A stretch of DNA of 64,000 nucleotides from JAKAXS01 sp965279065 (GTDB lineage: Bacteria; Pseudomonadota; Alphaproteobacteria; Rhizobiales; Hyphomicrobiaceae), in NCBI GenBank assembly GCA_965279065.1, contig OZ257134.1, positions 2,108,001 through 2,172,000 on the forward strand, written 5' to 3'. The notes beneath the pieces are model-generated. The model was not told where the DNA came from, ran no database searches, and saw nothing but the letters and a program-made list of their open reading frames with translations. Made by a program: the position numbers and the translations under genes. The first letter of the stretch is position 1, and the number at the start of each line of letters is the position of its first letter. Below are positions 16,974-25,754 of this stretch, one piece after another.

Positions 16974-17351
16974 ATGACCAAGAAGCTCGTCATCATCATG
17001 GCGAACACCGACCCGCGGAACGGTCAGGAACTCGGCGCGCCGATCTTCCAGGCCTCCGTCGCCGCGGCCATGGAGTACCAGGTGGAGGTCATTTGCACGG
17101 CCGCAGCTGGCTGCCTCATGAAGAAGGGCATCGCCGAAAAACTCGCAATCAAGCCGGGCGACGCCAAGTCGATTTACGACTTCATCAAGGAAGCGCACGA
17201 CGCCGGTGTGAAGTTCTACTGCTGCTCGCCCAACCTCGACCTCCACGATATGACGCCAGCCGATCTCATCCCTGAGTGCCAGGGCATCGTCGGTGGCGCC
17301 TTCCTTGTCGAGCAGATCATGGAAACCGACTGCCGGGTCCTGACGTACTGA
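16974..17351 (+). CDS. DsrE/DsrF-like family protein
   Basis: The 125-residue protein starts at the ATG at 16974 with AGAGGA upstream. It has the DsrE fold: KKLVIIMANTDP strand, PIFQASVAAAME helix, VEVICTAAAGCLMKKG, FYCCSPNLDLH and a final QIMETDCRVLTY. Cysteines occur at about residues 43, 78, 79 and in the last ten residues; DsrE-like proteins can carry sulfur on cysteine or act as peroxiredoxin-like or structural proteins. It is likely co-transcribed with the lyase. Its 3' end overlaps the convergent acyl-CoA ligase by 35 bases. Its role in this pair is unknown. Confidence 0.78.
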   Translation: MTKKLVIIMANTDPRNGQELGAPIFQASVAAAMEYQVEVICTAAAGCLMKKGIAEKLAIKPGDAKSIYDFIKEAHDAGVKFYCCSPNLDLHDMTPADLIPECQGIVGGAFLVEQIMETDCRVLTY

Positions 17352-18879
17352 GCGCCGCCAGACGCGACCGCTGCACTTTGCCGTTTGCCGTGCGCGGCAA
17401 GGCGTCGACGATAACGACCTCACGAGGGCACTTGTAGGCGGCCAGATGCGCCGCCGCGAACGCCTTGATTGCGGTGGCGTCGATCTCGCCTCCCGCCCGC
17501 GCCACCACGTAGGCCGCGACGACGCTGACGTCGTCCCTTACGCGCAGCTCGGCGCAGGCGACTTCCGCGACATCCGGATGTGAGCCGATCGCTGCTTCGA
17601 CTTCCAGCGGAGACACGCGATATCCCAGCGCCTTGATGATCTCGTTCGCCCGCCCGAGGTGCGTGACGTAGCCCTCGTCATCGATGACCGCCAGGTCACC
17701 GCCGCAGAACCATTCGCCGCGCAGAACCTCGGCTTCTTCCGCCGGCCGGTTCCAGTAGCCCAGCATCAACCCCGGGTCGGAGCGATGCACTGCGAGCAGT
17801 CCTTCTCTGCCAGACGGTAGCGGCTCGTCTCCACCATCGGCAGCAAGAACAGCGACACGGCGTCCCGGCTGCGCCTTGCCGGTCGTCCCTGCCTTGCGTT
17901 GCACGCAAGGCGACGACGAGATGTAAGTCGAGATCTCGCTCATTCCCAACGCCTCATAGAGCGGCGTCCCGGTGCGGTTCTGCCAATCGCCAAACAGCGC
18001 GGCAGGCGGTGCCTCACCTGCCGTCAAGCCGTGCCGAAGCCTGCCGAGATCGAGCTGTCCCGGCGGCGCATATTTCAGCATCTGACGGTAGACCCCGGGG
18101 ACTGCCGCAAACAGCGTAGCCCCTGTCTGCCGGATCAGCTGAGGCCACATCCCCTGCGACTTCTCTCCGGTGAAAACGATCGCCGTCGCGCCGTTCGCCC
18201 ATGGGTCCGTCAGCCCCGTGCCGAGCGTGAAGGTCCAGTTGAACGCTCCCGCGTGCAGCACGCGATCTTCCGGTGTGATCCCATACCAGCCCTGGTACAT
18301 CGGTCGACGCCCAAACGCCGATCTATGGGCGTGCAACACGCCCTTTGGCCGCGCCGTCGTGCCTGAAGTGTAGACGAGAAAGGCCGGGTCGTCGGCACCG
18401 GTTGCGGCGTAGTCCGCCGCCGGGCCGGATCGGATCAGCGCCTCAATCCGATCCCCCGCAAGGATGACCGCGCTTTCGGGCAAGCCCCCCCGGTCGTGCC
18501 GCGCCGCCAGCGCCACCGCCGCGGCATCGCTATCGCGCAACATGAACTCTGCCTCGCCGTCCGTCAGCTCGGTCGAAGCCGGGATCGGCACGAACCCGCC
18601 GGCGATCGCTCCAAAGAACAGGAGGGCATAGGCACTCGTGTTGTCGAGGCGAATGAGAATGCGGTCGCCCGGACGCAACCCCGCCTCCCGCAACCCTCCG
18701 GCGACACGCAGCACCGCTTCCTGCAGGTCGCGATAGGTCCATACTTCCGCAGGCCGATCCGAAGGGTCCTGTATGACGAGCAATGCCGGCTTGTCGGGTG
18801 AACGCCGCGCGCCGGCGGCCAGACAGTAGGCCGCCATGTTCAGGTGACGCGGCAGCGGTTCGTTCGTCGTCGGCGTCAT
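17317..18879 (-). CDS. Acyl-CoA synthetase / AMP-dependent ligase, benzoate-CoA-ligase-like
   Basis: The protein is about 520 residues from the ATG at 18879, which overlaps the binding-protein stop in ATGA. It has the AMP-binding P-loop FLVYTSGTTARPKG, the adenine motif YEALGMSEIS, the hinge region WFCGGDLAVIDDEGYV-GRANEIIKALGYRVSP, and the C-terminal catalytic Lys in PRTANGKVQR. Such enzymes activate carboxylic acids to CoA thioesters; the closest family by eye is 2-aminobenzoate/benzoate-type ligases. Coupling to a periplasmic binding protein suggests uptake and activation of an organic acid or peptide-like compound, which is an inference. Confidence 0.87.
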   Translation of the reverse strand: MTPTTNEPLPRHLNMAAYCLAAGARRSPDKPALLVIQDPSDRPAEVWTYRDLQEAVLRVAGGLREAGLRPGDRILIRLDNTSAYALLFFGAIAGGFVPIPASTELTDGEAEFMLRDSDAAAVALAARHDRGGLPESAVILAGDRIEALIRSGPAADYAATGADDPAFLVYTSGTTARPKGVLHAHRSAFGRRPMYQGWYGITPEDRVLHAGAFNWTFTLGTGLTDPWANGATAIVFTGEKSQGMWPQLIRQTGATLFAAVPGVYRQMLKYAPPGQLDLGRLRHGLTAGEAPPAALFGDWQNRTGTPLYEALGMSEISTYISSSPCVQRKAGTTGKAQPGRRVAVLAADGGDEPLPSGREGLLAVHRSDPGLMLGYWNRPAEEAEVLRGEWFCGGDLAVIDDEGYVTHLGRANEIIKALGYRVSPLEVEAAIGSHPDVAEVACAELRVRDDVSVVAAYVVARAGGEIDATAIKAFAAAHLAAYKCPREVVIVDALPRTANGKVQRSRLAALSTSGPGSRFP

Positions 18880-20678
18880 TGCGTCTTCTGTGGCTCCGCC
18901 CACCACGTATCGATGTTGTATCCCCAAAGCGGGATCGTCTCGGGATGCTTGAGAGTTGCCCACGACGAGATCCACTGGCTCGGCACATGGAAGAGCGGAA
19001 CGACATAATCTCCCGACACCAGCAACCGGTCCAGGGCCCGAACCGCAGACGCAAATCCCTCGGGGTCCTTGGCGGCGAGCATGGCTGTGATCATGGCGTC
19101 GACGGCCGGATTGTCGACACCGGCGTAATTGCGCGAACCCTGCGCCTTGGCCGCCGCCGAACCGAAGCGGCCCCATTGCTCGTTGCCCGGCGACAACGAC
19201 TGTTGCCAGGTCTGCATGATGATGTCGAAATCGAACGTATTGATGCGGCCGATGAGCTGCGGACTATCGATCGATCTAAGACCGGCATTGATGCCCAGCG
19301 ACTTGAGTGCACCGATGTAGGCCAGCATCAGGCGCTCGCTGCCACCCTTGGTGACGAGAATCTCGAACCCATACCACGCGCCAGTGTCCCGCCGCACGAG
19401 CCTGCCACCGCGCAGTTCGTAACCGGCTTGCTGAAACAGGTCGAGCGCACGCCGCGCATTTACCCGATTGAACCCGGAGCCCTCGCTGACGGGCATGCGG
19501 AACGAGCCGTCCATCACGCCGGGTTTCACCTGGTCGGCAAAGGGCGCCAGCAGCTCGCGCTCGCGCGCATCCGCCGGCTTTCCCGTCGAAGCCAGATAAC
19601 TGCGTTCGAAATAGCTTTGCGTCCGCTTGTAGCGGCCGTCATACAGCGTCCCGTTGATCCACTCGAAATCAAACAGCAGGATTAGGGCTTGCCGCACCCG
19701 CGGATCCGCGAACTGCGGGCGGCGCGAATTCATCACGAGGGAGTTCATGCCCGCCGGCAGCCCCGTCGGCATTTCCTCGCGCACGACCCGGCCGTCCTGC
19801 GCCGCCTTAAACGTCCCCGTCTTCGCCCACATCGTCGGATCGTCGTCCAGCCGCACATCGATCTGCCCTATCTTGAACGCCTCCAGCAGGATCGAAGCGT
19901 CGCGGTAGTAGTCGTAGCGGATCTCGTCGAAGTTGAACCGCCCGCGCGTGATCGGCAGGTCGCGGCCCCAATAGTCCGGGTTTCGCTTGTATGTAATCGA
20001 GCGCCCGGGATCGATGCGCGAGACCTGGTAGGGGCCGGAGCCAAGCAGCGGCGTCAGCGTCGAGCGGTCGAACGTCGCCGGGTCGATCTTGTGCTTGGGC
20101 AGCACCGGCATGAGACCGAGGATCAGCGGTAGCTCGCGATCCTGTCCGTCCATGTTCATGCGCACGACGCGATCCGAGAGACGTTCGGTGGATATCACCT
20201 TCTTGTAGTAGGAGCCGAAGATGGTGGGCACGCCCTTGTCGCGCAGCAGTTGCAACGAAAAGATCACGTCATCGGCCGTCACCGGGGCGCCATCGGCGAA
20301 GGCCGCCTTCGGATTGAGGTAAAACGTGATCGACGTTCGGTCCTCCGGTACCTCGACTCGCTCCGCCAGCAGCCCATAGAGCGTGAACGGCTCCTCCAGC
20401 CCGCGCATCATCAGGCTTTCGACCGAGAACTCACGGACACCAGCAACTTTCTCGCCTTTGACGATCATCGGGTTGACGCTGTCGAACGAGCCAGCCATCC
20501 CCAGCCGAAGGCGCCCACCTTTCGGCGCGTCCGGATTCGCATATGGCAGGCTGGCAAACCCTTCCGAAAGCTTCGGCGTGCCGTGCATCGCGATCGCGTG
20601 CACAGGCTCCGCCGCGGCGGGACTCCAGGCCGCAAACAGCACGGCCAGGAACAGGCAGCCGCGAGAAAAACGATGCAT
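18876..20678 (-). CDS. Family 5 extracellular solute-binding protein, YejA-like
   Basis: The 600-residue protein has a signal peptide (about 1-23). The SBP_bac_5 domain shows MHGTPKL, PYANPDAPKGGRLRLG, FADGAPVTADDVIFSLQLL, SGPYQVSRIDPG and FEWINGTLYDGRYKRTQSYFERS, the last being typical of YejA/microcin C-type binding proteins. These deliver oligopeptides or related compounds to an ABC importer. No permease or ATPase genes are adjacent; the next gene in the operon is an acyl-CoA ligase. An inverted repeat ACCATAG-N12-CTATGGT at 20709-20734 lies just upstream and could be an operator. Confidence 0.87.
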   Translation of the reverse strand: MHRFSRGCLFLAVLFAAWSPAAAEPVHAIAMHGTPKLSEGFASLPYANPDAPKGGRLRLGMAGSFDSVNPMIVKGEKVAGVREFSVESLMMRGLEEPFTLYGLLAERVEVPEDRTSITFYLNPKAAFADGAPVTADDVIFSLQLLRDKGVPTIFGSYYKKVISTERLSDRVVRMNMDGQDRELPLILGLMPVLPKHKIDPATFDRSTLTPLLGSGPYQVSRIDPGRSITYKRNPDYWGRDLPITRGRFNFDEIRYDYYRDASILLEAFKIGQIDVRLDDDPTMWAKTGTFKAAQDGRVVREEMPTGLPAGMNSLVMNSRRPQFADPRVRQALILLFDFEWINGTLYDGRYKRTQSYFERSYLASTGKPADARERELLAPFADQVKPGVMDGSFRMPVSEGSGFNRVNARRALDLFQQAGYELRGGRLVRRDTGAWYGFEILVTKGGSERLMLAYIGALKSLGINAGLRSIDSPQLIGRINTFDFDIIMQTWQQSLSPGNEQWGRFGSAAAKAQGSRNYAGVDNPAVDAMITAMLAAKDPEGFASAVRALDRLLVSGDYVVPLFHVPSQWISSWATLKHPETIPLWGYNIDTWWAEPQKTQ

Positions 20679-21002
20679 TTCGGCCCTTTAGAGGTGCGTT
20701 ATGAGACCACCATAGATCGCCGGTGAGCTATGGTCTTCAAGCGGAGCCGTTTAGCACAGCCCGGCGTGATTGGTGAGGCTGGGATCTGGGCCACGGGTGC
20801 GTGGCGCGATTGCAACGATGCCGGGCGAGCCCTCTGTGGATCAAGCTTTGGCGGGCGATTCGGCCACGGGATTGCCGTAATCCGAGCCTTACTGCCCCCA
20901 GATCGGCGACGCAGTGCGACGCCTGGTAAAGCGGCAACGGATTGCGCGCCGCATGAGGGGTACGAGCCGTTGATGGGCTCTCAGCAAGAGGTCGAATTCC
21001 CT
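20679..21002. other. Divergent intergenic region
   Basis: These 324 bases separate the binding-protein gene and the IalB-like gene. The plus-strand frame stays open from 20730, but its translation lacks family features and is probably leader. I see an inverted repeat ACCATAG-N12-CTATGGT (20709-20734) and the AAGAGG ribosome site before 21003. An in-frame ATG at 20973 is an alternative start for the next gene. Confidence 0.5.
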
Positions 21003-21923
21003 ATGGCTTACACGGGACTTAGCGAGATTTTCAGCGGCCGTACTTCGCCGGTGCGGTTCGCGGTGGCGGCGGCATTCGTGTCGGCTTGCCTCGCCGCTCC
21101 GGTCATGGCGCAGGATGCCAAGGAAAAGGCCGCTCCCGCTGCCAAGGCGGAGACCAAGGCTCCCGCCAAAGACGCCAAGCAGGCAGCCGCTCCGGCGGCC
21201 CCGGCGGCAGCACAGGGCGACCGTCCTGTCTGGGCAAAGATCTGCGAGAAGGTGCCACTTGTCAAAAAGGACAAGGAAGGCAAGGAGACCAAGGAAGAGA
21301 AGCAGGCGTGCAAGACCATGTACGAAAGCTTCGATCCTTCAACCGGCGGTCCGCTGGTTGCGATCTCCATCGAGGAAGGTGAGGGCATCGAGAAGAAGGC
21401 GATGACCATCATCGTGCCCCCGGGCGTAGCTCTGCCGCCAGGCCTCAGCCTGGCCGTGTTCCAGAAGGACCAATGGGAAAAGGTCGCCAAGGAGAACAAG
21501 GAAGGCAAGGCCGTGAAGCCGGAAGAACTCGGCCTTAAGCCCTACAATTTCAAGTTCCTGCACTGCGCACCCACCGGCTGCGTCTCTCTGAGCGAGGCCA
21601 CGAACGAGCTGCTTGATTCGATGAAGACGGGCGTCGGCATCATGATTCGCGTCGCTGATGTCAGCGGCCGCGTGGTCGACCTGGCCGTGCCGCTGAAAGG
21701 CTTCCCGGAAAGCTTCACGGGCAAGCCAACCGATACCAAGGAGTTCCTCAAGGATCGCCAGGCCCGCCTGACGGCCCTCCAGCAGAAGCGCGCCGAAGCC
21801 GTTGAGCGCTTCAAGAAGGAACGCGCCGACATGCTGAAGAAAGACGCCGCGGCCGGCGCCACGACGACGGGCTCGACGACGCCCGCTGCCAAGTCCGACG
21901 CCAAGCCGGCTGAGAAGAAGTAA
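21003..21923 (+). CDS. Invasion-associated locus B (IalB) family secreted protein
   Basis: The 306-residue protein has a signal peptide (about 10-35, APVMA-QD), an Ala/Lys/Pro low-complexity linker (36-70), then an IalB domain: VWAKICEK, QACKTMYE, ISIEEGE, IIVPPGVALPPGLSL, FKFLHCAPTGCVSLSE. The cysteine pairs around 75/97 and the HCAPTGC pair are typical. The C-terminus is a charged Lys/Ala coiled tail. IalB proteins are periplasmic or surface proteins widespread in Hyphomicrobiales, named for a Bartonella invasion locus; in free-living species their function is unclear. A strong terminator follows at 21961. Confidence 0.87.
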   Translation: MAYTGLSEIFSGRTSPVRFAVAAAFVSACLAAPVMAQDAKEKAAPAAKAETKAPAKDAKQAAAPAAPAAAQGDRPVWAKICEKVPLVKKDKEGKETKEEKQACKTMYESFDPSTGGPLVAISIEEGEGIEKKAMTIIVPPGVALPPGLSLAVFQKDQWEKVAKENKEGKAVKPEELGLKPYNFKFLHCAPTGCVSLSEATNELLDSMKTGVGIMIRVADVSGRVVDLAVPLKGFPESFTGKPTDTKEFLKDRQARLTALQQKRAEAVERFKKERADMLKKDAAAGATTTGSTTPAAKSDAKPAEKK

Positions 21924-21960
21924 GCGCTTCTTCTACCGACCAAAGGCAATCAAACAACAA

Positions 21961-21990
21961 GCCGCCGGAGACAACTCCGGCGGCTTTCGT
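21961..21990 (+). terminator. Rho-independent terminator after the IalB-like gene
   Basis: A perfect 10-bp stem GCCGCCGGAG / CTCCGGCGGC with an ACAA loop is followed by TTTCGT, 37 bases after the IalB-like stop. The T tract is short, but the stem is strong. Confidence 0.85.
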
Positions 21991-22039
21991 AAATCAGAAG
22001 CTGCCGATCGGGAAGATTCAGACAGCAACGTCGGCGCGC

Positions 22040-22363
22040 TCAGTGCGCCTGAACGAACACGGCGTGGTACCGCCCCTGATCGTCCTCGGCGAACAGTTCT
22101 CCCACCTGCGGATGCCGTAACGGCCGACCGCTGCGATCCGGCAGAAGATTCTGCTCGGACACATAGGCGATGTACTCCGTCTCGTCGTTCTCCGCGAGCA
22201 GATGGTAATACGGCTGATCCTTGCGCGGCCGGATGTCTTCCGGGATTGCCAGCCACCATTCCTCGGTGTTGGCGAATACCGGATCGATATCGTAAACGAC
22301 GCCGCGGAACGGATAGAAGCGATGGCGCACGACTTCCCCGAGCGCGAACTTCGCTTTCGGCAT
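22040..22363 (-). CDS. hspQ: Heat-shock protein HspQ (hemimethylated-DNA-binding YccV family)
   Basis: The protein is about 107 residues: AKFALGEVVRHRFYPFRGVVYDIDP, NTEEWW, RPRKDQPYYHLLAEN, EYIAYVSEQNL and LRHPQVGELF are all family hallmarks. HspQ binds hemimethylated DNA and, in enterobacteria, stimulates Lon proteolysis. I chose ATG 22363 with AGGCGG upstream; ATG 22420 would add a basic 19-residue N-terminal extension and is possible. It is transcribed towards the IalB-like terminator and is not obviously in an operon. Confidence 0.9.
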   Translation of the reverse strand: MPKAKFALGEVVRHRFYPFRGVVYDIDPVFANTEEWWLAIPEDIRPRKDQPYYHLLAENDETEYIAYVSEQNLLPDRSGRPLRHPQVGELFAEDDQGRYHAVFVQAH

Positions 22364-22528
22364 TTGCCGCCTGCGCGATGTTTTCTTTCGCGCCGAAACT
22401 TTGACTGATTTTACCGCCATCGCCGCATCACAGTGGATGTCCGGGCGCCTGTCAATGACAACGCACCGCGTGATTAAATTTTGCCGCAGGCTGCCGGCAA
22501 AAGCTGGCCGCACGGCCTGTCCGGCACC

Positions 22529-24844
22529 TCACATGCGCTGCGGAAAGTAGCGTCGGTAGAGCGTAATCGTTGCGGGCAGAAATACTAGGTCGCCAACCAG
22601 CGAACACAGCAGCGTCAGGGCGCAAACCCCGCCAAACAGGCGCAGCGACGGCAGGTCTGAGAACATCGTGACACCCAGTCCCAGCGCCAACACGGCCGTG
22701 GTCAGGATGATCGCCGGACCAACCAGCACGCGCGCCCGTCGGATGGCATGCACAGGATCCTCACCCGGCCGTTCCTCGAGTCCCAGGCGATTGAGGAAGT
22801 GGATCAGGCTGTCGATGCCAAGCCCGAAAATGACCACCAGTGCCACCACGGAGGCGAAGTCGAGCCCCTGTCCGGCCAGCGCCAGCATCGAGCCGGATGC
22901 CACCACCGGAAACAGGCCGGGTAGGAAGCTGAGCAACATGACGCCGAATGACCGGAAGGCCAGCCCCAGCAAAATCGAGACGAACACCACCTCGGCAAAC
23001 AAGCTCGTCTTCAACTGCCCGATCATCGCCGCCGAGTTTCGCGCCGCAATGGCCGGCAGGCCGGTGACGGCGATCTCGAAGTCCGGATTCGCCTTACGCA
23101 CGGAATCGAGCGCGTGATCGAGCTTTTCAACCAGTGGCAGGATCTGACTGGAGTCGACGTCCGGCAGCCGCCCCGTCACGAGGACTGCGTTCTCTTCCTT
23201 GGCGATGAACCGACGTTGCAGGCTCTCGGGCAGGATCTTCACATACTTCTTGACGGTCTCGATCGACGTATCGCCGGCTTCCGCCAGCCACCGCCGCAGG
23301 CTGTCGAGCGACCAGACGTTGCCCACCCCGGCTTCACTTTCCAGCGCCTGATGTGCCTTGGCGATGGCATCCAGTACGGTCGGATCGTAGAGCGAGCGAC
23401 CATCCTTCCATTTGATCATGATGTGCGCGGGATTGCCGCCGGTCAGCTTCTTGTCGAGGCTGGCCGTCGCGCTTAGCGCCTGCTCGCGATCCGGAACCTG
23501 GTCGGCCAGGCGGTAGCGTGGCGCCAGCGAAAGGTAGAGCGACAGGCACACGCCGAAAATACCAAAGCCCAGTAGCGTGACCAGCACTGGGTGCTTCACG
23601 ACCCGGTCCACCACCGCGCCCACGAACCGACCCAATGCGTCCATGGCACCGTCCGTCGGCGTCCGCTCAAAAGTCAACGACGACGCATCGCGGATGAGGA
23701 AGTGTCCGATCACGGGCAGTGCCGCGATGACGACGAAGAACGACAGCAGTACCGAGATCGCACCGGCCATGCCGAATGTATGAATGAGACCGCTATCGGA
23801 AAACATCAGCGCGATGAACGATAGCAGCGCCGTGCCGTGCGCGATGACGCATGCCGGCCCGACGATCCGGACACCGAAGCGCAACGCCTCCTCCCGGCTG
23901 TCGCCATGCCGCATGCGATCGCGGATGGCCGTCGTCATCTGCATCGAGTCCGCAAACCCCATCACCATGATGAGCGGCGTCATGACATTGAGGAACAGGT
24001 TGAGCTTGAAGCCCAGCCAACCCAGCGTCCCAAGCGACCAAACGACCGCCAGCAGCGGCGGCACAACGGCCAGCATCATCAGCGAAAAGCGCCGGTAGAA
24101 GACGTAGGCGACGATCGCACCCAGCAGGAACCCGGCACCGTTGTAGACCAACCGGTCCCGCTCCACGGCATTGCGGATCTCCAGCTGCATCACCGGCGCG
24201 CCGGTGAGCTTGTAGACGAGACCCGACTTGCCGAGTTCCTGATCGAGCACCGCCTTGACGTTGCCGATGACCGTCTTGGCCGTCTGCTCGGCCACGATGC
24301 CGCGATTGAGCGAGATGACGACGAGCGCCAACTGACCGTCGTCCGACAGGAACTTGCCCTTGACGATCTCGTTGTCGCGCAAGGTGTGAATGATGTCGTC
24401 GTACGCCGCGCCGTCCGGCAGATCATCCGGCACGATCGGCGGTACATATCCGCTCGCATCCGGCTTCCCGCGCGCCGACACCATCGACACCAGACCGTCG
24501 ACTCCGTCGGTCAGCTGCAGCTCCGTCGTCATGTTGCGGAACGCTTCAAGCTGCGGCTTCTTGAGAAGGTCAGGTCCCTCGACGACAGCGAGAACGTCGT
24601 ACTCGCTTGACGGAAAACGTTGGTCGATCTCTTCGTATTGGCGGAACTCGGCCGAGTTGTTGCGGAACAGCTCCGACAGGCTGTCATCGACCCTGAGCCG
24701 CTCGATCCCGAGCCCGGCGAGAACGGTCAACAACGCGATGAGCAGCCCGACGATCCAAGGATGTGCCAGGGCCACGAGACCCACACGTTCCAAACCAAAG
24801 GAGACAAGGTGCGTCGAGCGGCCCTGCGAGTTCGCAACGTCCAT
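22529..24844 (-). CDS. MMPL/RND-superfamily transporter
   Basis: The protein is 771 residues from ATG 24844, with GGGGAGGAA upstream. It has the duplicated RND layout: one N-terminal TM (VGLLIALLTVLAGLGI), a periplasmic loop to about 245, five TMs with the GFADSMQM motif, a second TM near 395, a second periplasmic loop, then five TMs with GLGIDSLIHFLN. This single-protein MMPL form exports lipids or hydrophobic compounds, like the hopanoid transporter HpnN; I cannot assign the substrate. The open frame upstream to 25309 runs antisense through tusA and is not coding. There is no fusion-protein partner. Confidence 0.87.
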   Translation of the reverse strand: MDVANSQGRSTHLVSFGLERVGLVALAHPWIVGLLIALLTVLAGLGIERLRVDDSLSELFRNNSAEFRQYEEIDQRFPSSEYDVLAVVEGPDLLKKPQLEAFRNMTTELQLTDGVDGLVSMVSARGKPDASGYVPPIVPDDLPDGAAYDDIIHTLRDNEIVKGKFLSDDGQLALVVISLNRGIVAEQTAKTVIGNVKAVLDQELGKSGLVYKLTGAPVMQLEIRNAVERDRLVYNGAGFLLGAIVAYVFYRRFSLMMLAVVPPLLAVVWSLGTLGWLGFKLNLFLNVMTPLIMVMGFADSMQMTTAIRDRMRHGDSREEALRFGVRIVGPACVIAHGTALLSFIALMFSDSGLIHTFGMAGAISVLLSFFVVIAALPVIGHFLIRDASSLTFERTPTDGAMDALGRFVGAVVDRVVKHPVLVTLLGFGIFGVCLSLYLSLAPRYRLADQVPDREQALSATASLDKKLTGGNPAHIMIKWKDGRSLYDPTVLDAIAKAHQALESEAGVGNVWSLDSLRRWLAEAGDTSIETVKKYVKILPESLQRRFIAKEENAVLVTGRLPDVDSSQILPLVEKLDHALDSVRKANPDFEIAVTGLPAIAARNSAAMIGQLKTSLFAEVVFVSILLGLAFRSFGVMLLSFLPGLFPVVASGSMLALAGQGLDFASVVALVVIFGLGIDSLIHFLNRLGLEERPGEDPVHAIRRARVLVGPAIILTTAVLALGLGVTMFSDLPSLRLFGGVCALTLLCSLVGDLVFLPATITLYRRYFPQRM

Positions 24845-25030
24845 GTCTTGGGTTCCTCCCCACGGCAGCCCGGTTTCCCCCGGCGGCCCGGAATCAAGCT
24901 TCTTTTCGCGCCGAAGGTTGCATCTGTACACTGCCTCGCGCAAGCCAGCCTTTTTGTTTGTTCGCAAAGCTTTAAGGGCGGCGGTCAAACTGGCATAAAC
25001 GGCTGATATCACCGTGACCCGGAAAAGCTG

Positions 25031-25255
25031 ATGCCCGATAAAATTCTCGATGCCAAGGGGCTGAACTGCCCGCTTCCCATCCTCAAGGCCAAGAAGGCTT
25101 TGCAGGACGTGCCTGCCGGCGGAACCCTGGAGGTGTGGGCCACCGATCCGGGCTCCGTCGCCGACTTCACGGCATTTTGCCGCGCCACCGGCCATCACCT
25201 GCGCGAACAGGACGGCACCGATGGTGTATTCCGCTTCCTGATCGAGCGTACGTGA
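25031..25255 (+). CDS. TusA/SirA-like sulfurtransferase
   Basis: The 74-residue protein has the CPxP motif LNCPLPILKAKKAL (Cys about 13), normal in length and motif for the TusA family. These proteins relay persulfide sulfur for tRNA thiolation, molybdenum cofactor or sulfur oxidation. It is divergent from the MMPL gene and followed after 67 bases by tRNA-Val. No dsr or rhd neighbours are present, so the pathway is not defined by context. Confidence 0.9.
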   Translation: MPDKILDAKGLNCPLPILKAKKALQDVPAGGTLEVWATDPGSVADFTAFCRATGHHLREQDGTDGVFRFLIERT

Positions 25256-25322
25256 CAGCTGCTTGACAGCCCCCCGTAGCGCCTCCCATAAGGGGCGCCT
25301 CACGCGCATCCATACGGCGCGC

Positions 25323-25397
25323 GGGCGGTTAGCTCAGCGGTAGAGCACACGCTTCACACGCGTGGGGTCACTGGTTCAATCCCAGTACCGCCCACCA
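25323..25397 (+). tRNA. tRNA-Val (anticodon CAC)
   Basis: Acceptor GGGCGGT pairs with ACCGCCC. The D-arm is TAGCTCAGCGGTAGAGCA, and the anticodon stem ACGC-TTCACAC-GCGT gives CAC. The T-arm is CTGG-TTCAATC-CCAG, with discriminator A and encoded CCA at 25395-25397. The flanking 19-bp inverted repeat begins inside the CCA. Confidence 0.97.
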
Positions 25398-25468
25398 GCC
25401 TTCGCTCTGCGAGCTTCGGCTCGGCAAGCCGGAGGCTTGACGCAGACGTGCTCGCAGAGCGAAGGCTG
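25396..25468. repeat. REP-like inverted repeat between tRNA-Val and the GIY-YIG gene
   Basis: A perfect 19-bp inverted repeat (25396-25414 and 25450-25468, CAGCCTTCGCTCTGCGAGC and its complement) encloses an inner palindrome AAGCC-GGA-GGCTT. The inner 43 bases (25415-25457) recur at 25755-25797 with two mismatches. The following stretch to about 25500 (GTCGCGCCGAAG...) resembles REP-like sequences I know from Hyphomicrobiales. Confidence 0.8.
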
Positions 25469-25512
25469 TCGCGCCGAAGTTGCGCAGCAACGTAGGCGGA
25501 CTATATTGCCTA

Positions 25513-25752
25513 ATGAAATTCGTCTACATTCTTCAAAGCCTATCCGACATCGAACGATTTTATGTCGGCATTACCGACGACGTTGCCACGAGACTTATCA
25601 AACACAACAAAGGCGACGTCGCACACACCTCAAAATTTGTACCCTGGAAAGTCAAAACCTACGTTGCATTCTCCAACGAACCGCAGGCCGTCCAGTTCGA
25701 ACGCTATCTAAAATCAGGATCGGGCAGAGCTTTTGCGAAAAAGCGTCTTTAG
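25513..25752 (+). CDS. Small GIY-YIG nuclease
   Basis: The 79-residue single-domain protein starts MKFVYILQS, has FYVGITDDVATRL (the YIG strand), HNKGDVAHT, and Glu in QFERYLKSGSG, which matches UPF0213/YhbQ-type GIY-YIG nucleases. It is more AT-rich than its neighbours and lies between two near-identical 43-bp repeats directly behind a tRNA gene, which suggests a cassette-like insertion. There is no intein, intron or integrase nearby. Its biological role is unknown; a part in mobilising the repeats is speculation. Confidence 0.85.
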   Translation: MKFVYILQSLSDIERFYVGITDDVATRLIKHNKGDVAHTSKFVPWKVKTYVAFSNEPQAVQFERYLKSGSGRAFAKKRL

Positions 25753-25754
25753 CC

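Noticed and set aside
20730..21002. N-terminal extension of the IalB-like protein
   Set aside because: The translation lacks a signal peptide or family similarity, while a normal signal peptide starts at 21003.
25513..25752. Homing endonuclease in an intron or intein
   Set aside because: The GIY-YIG gene is free-standing, interrupts no host gene and is too short for typical homing enzymes.
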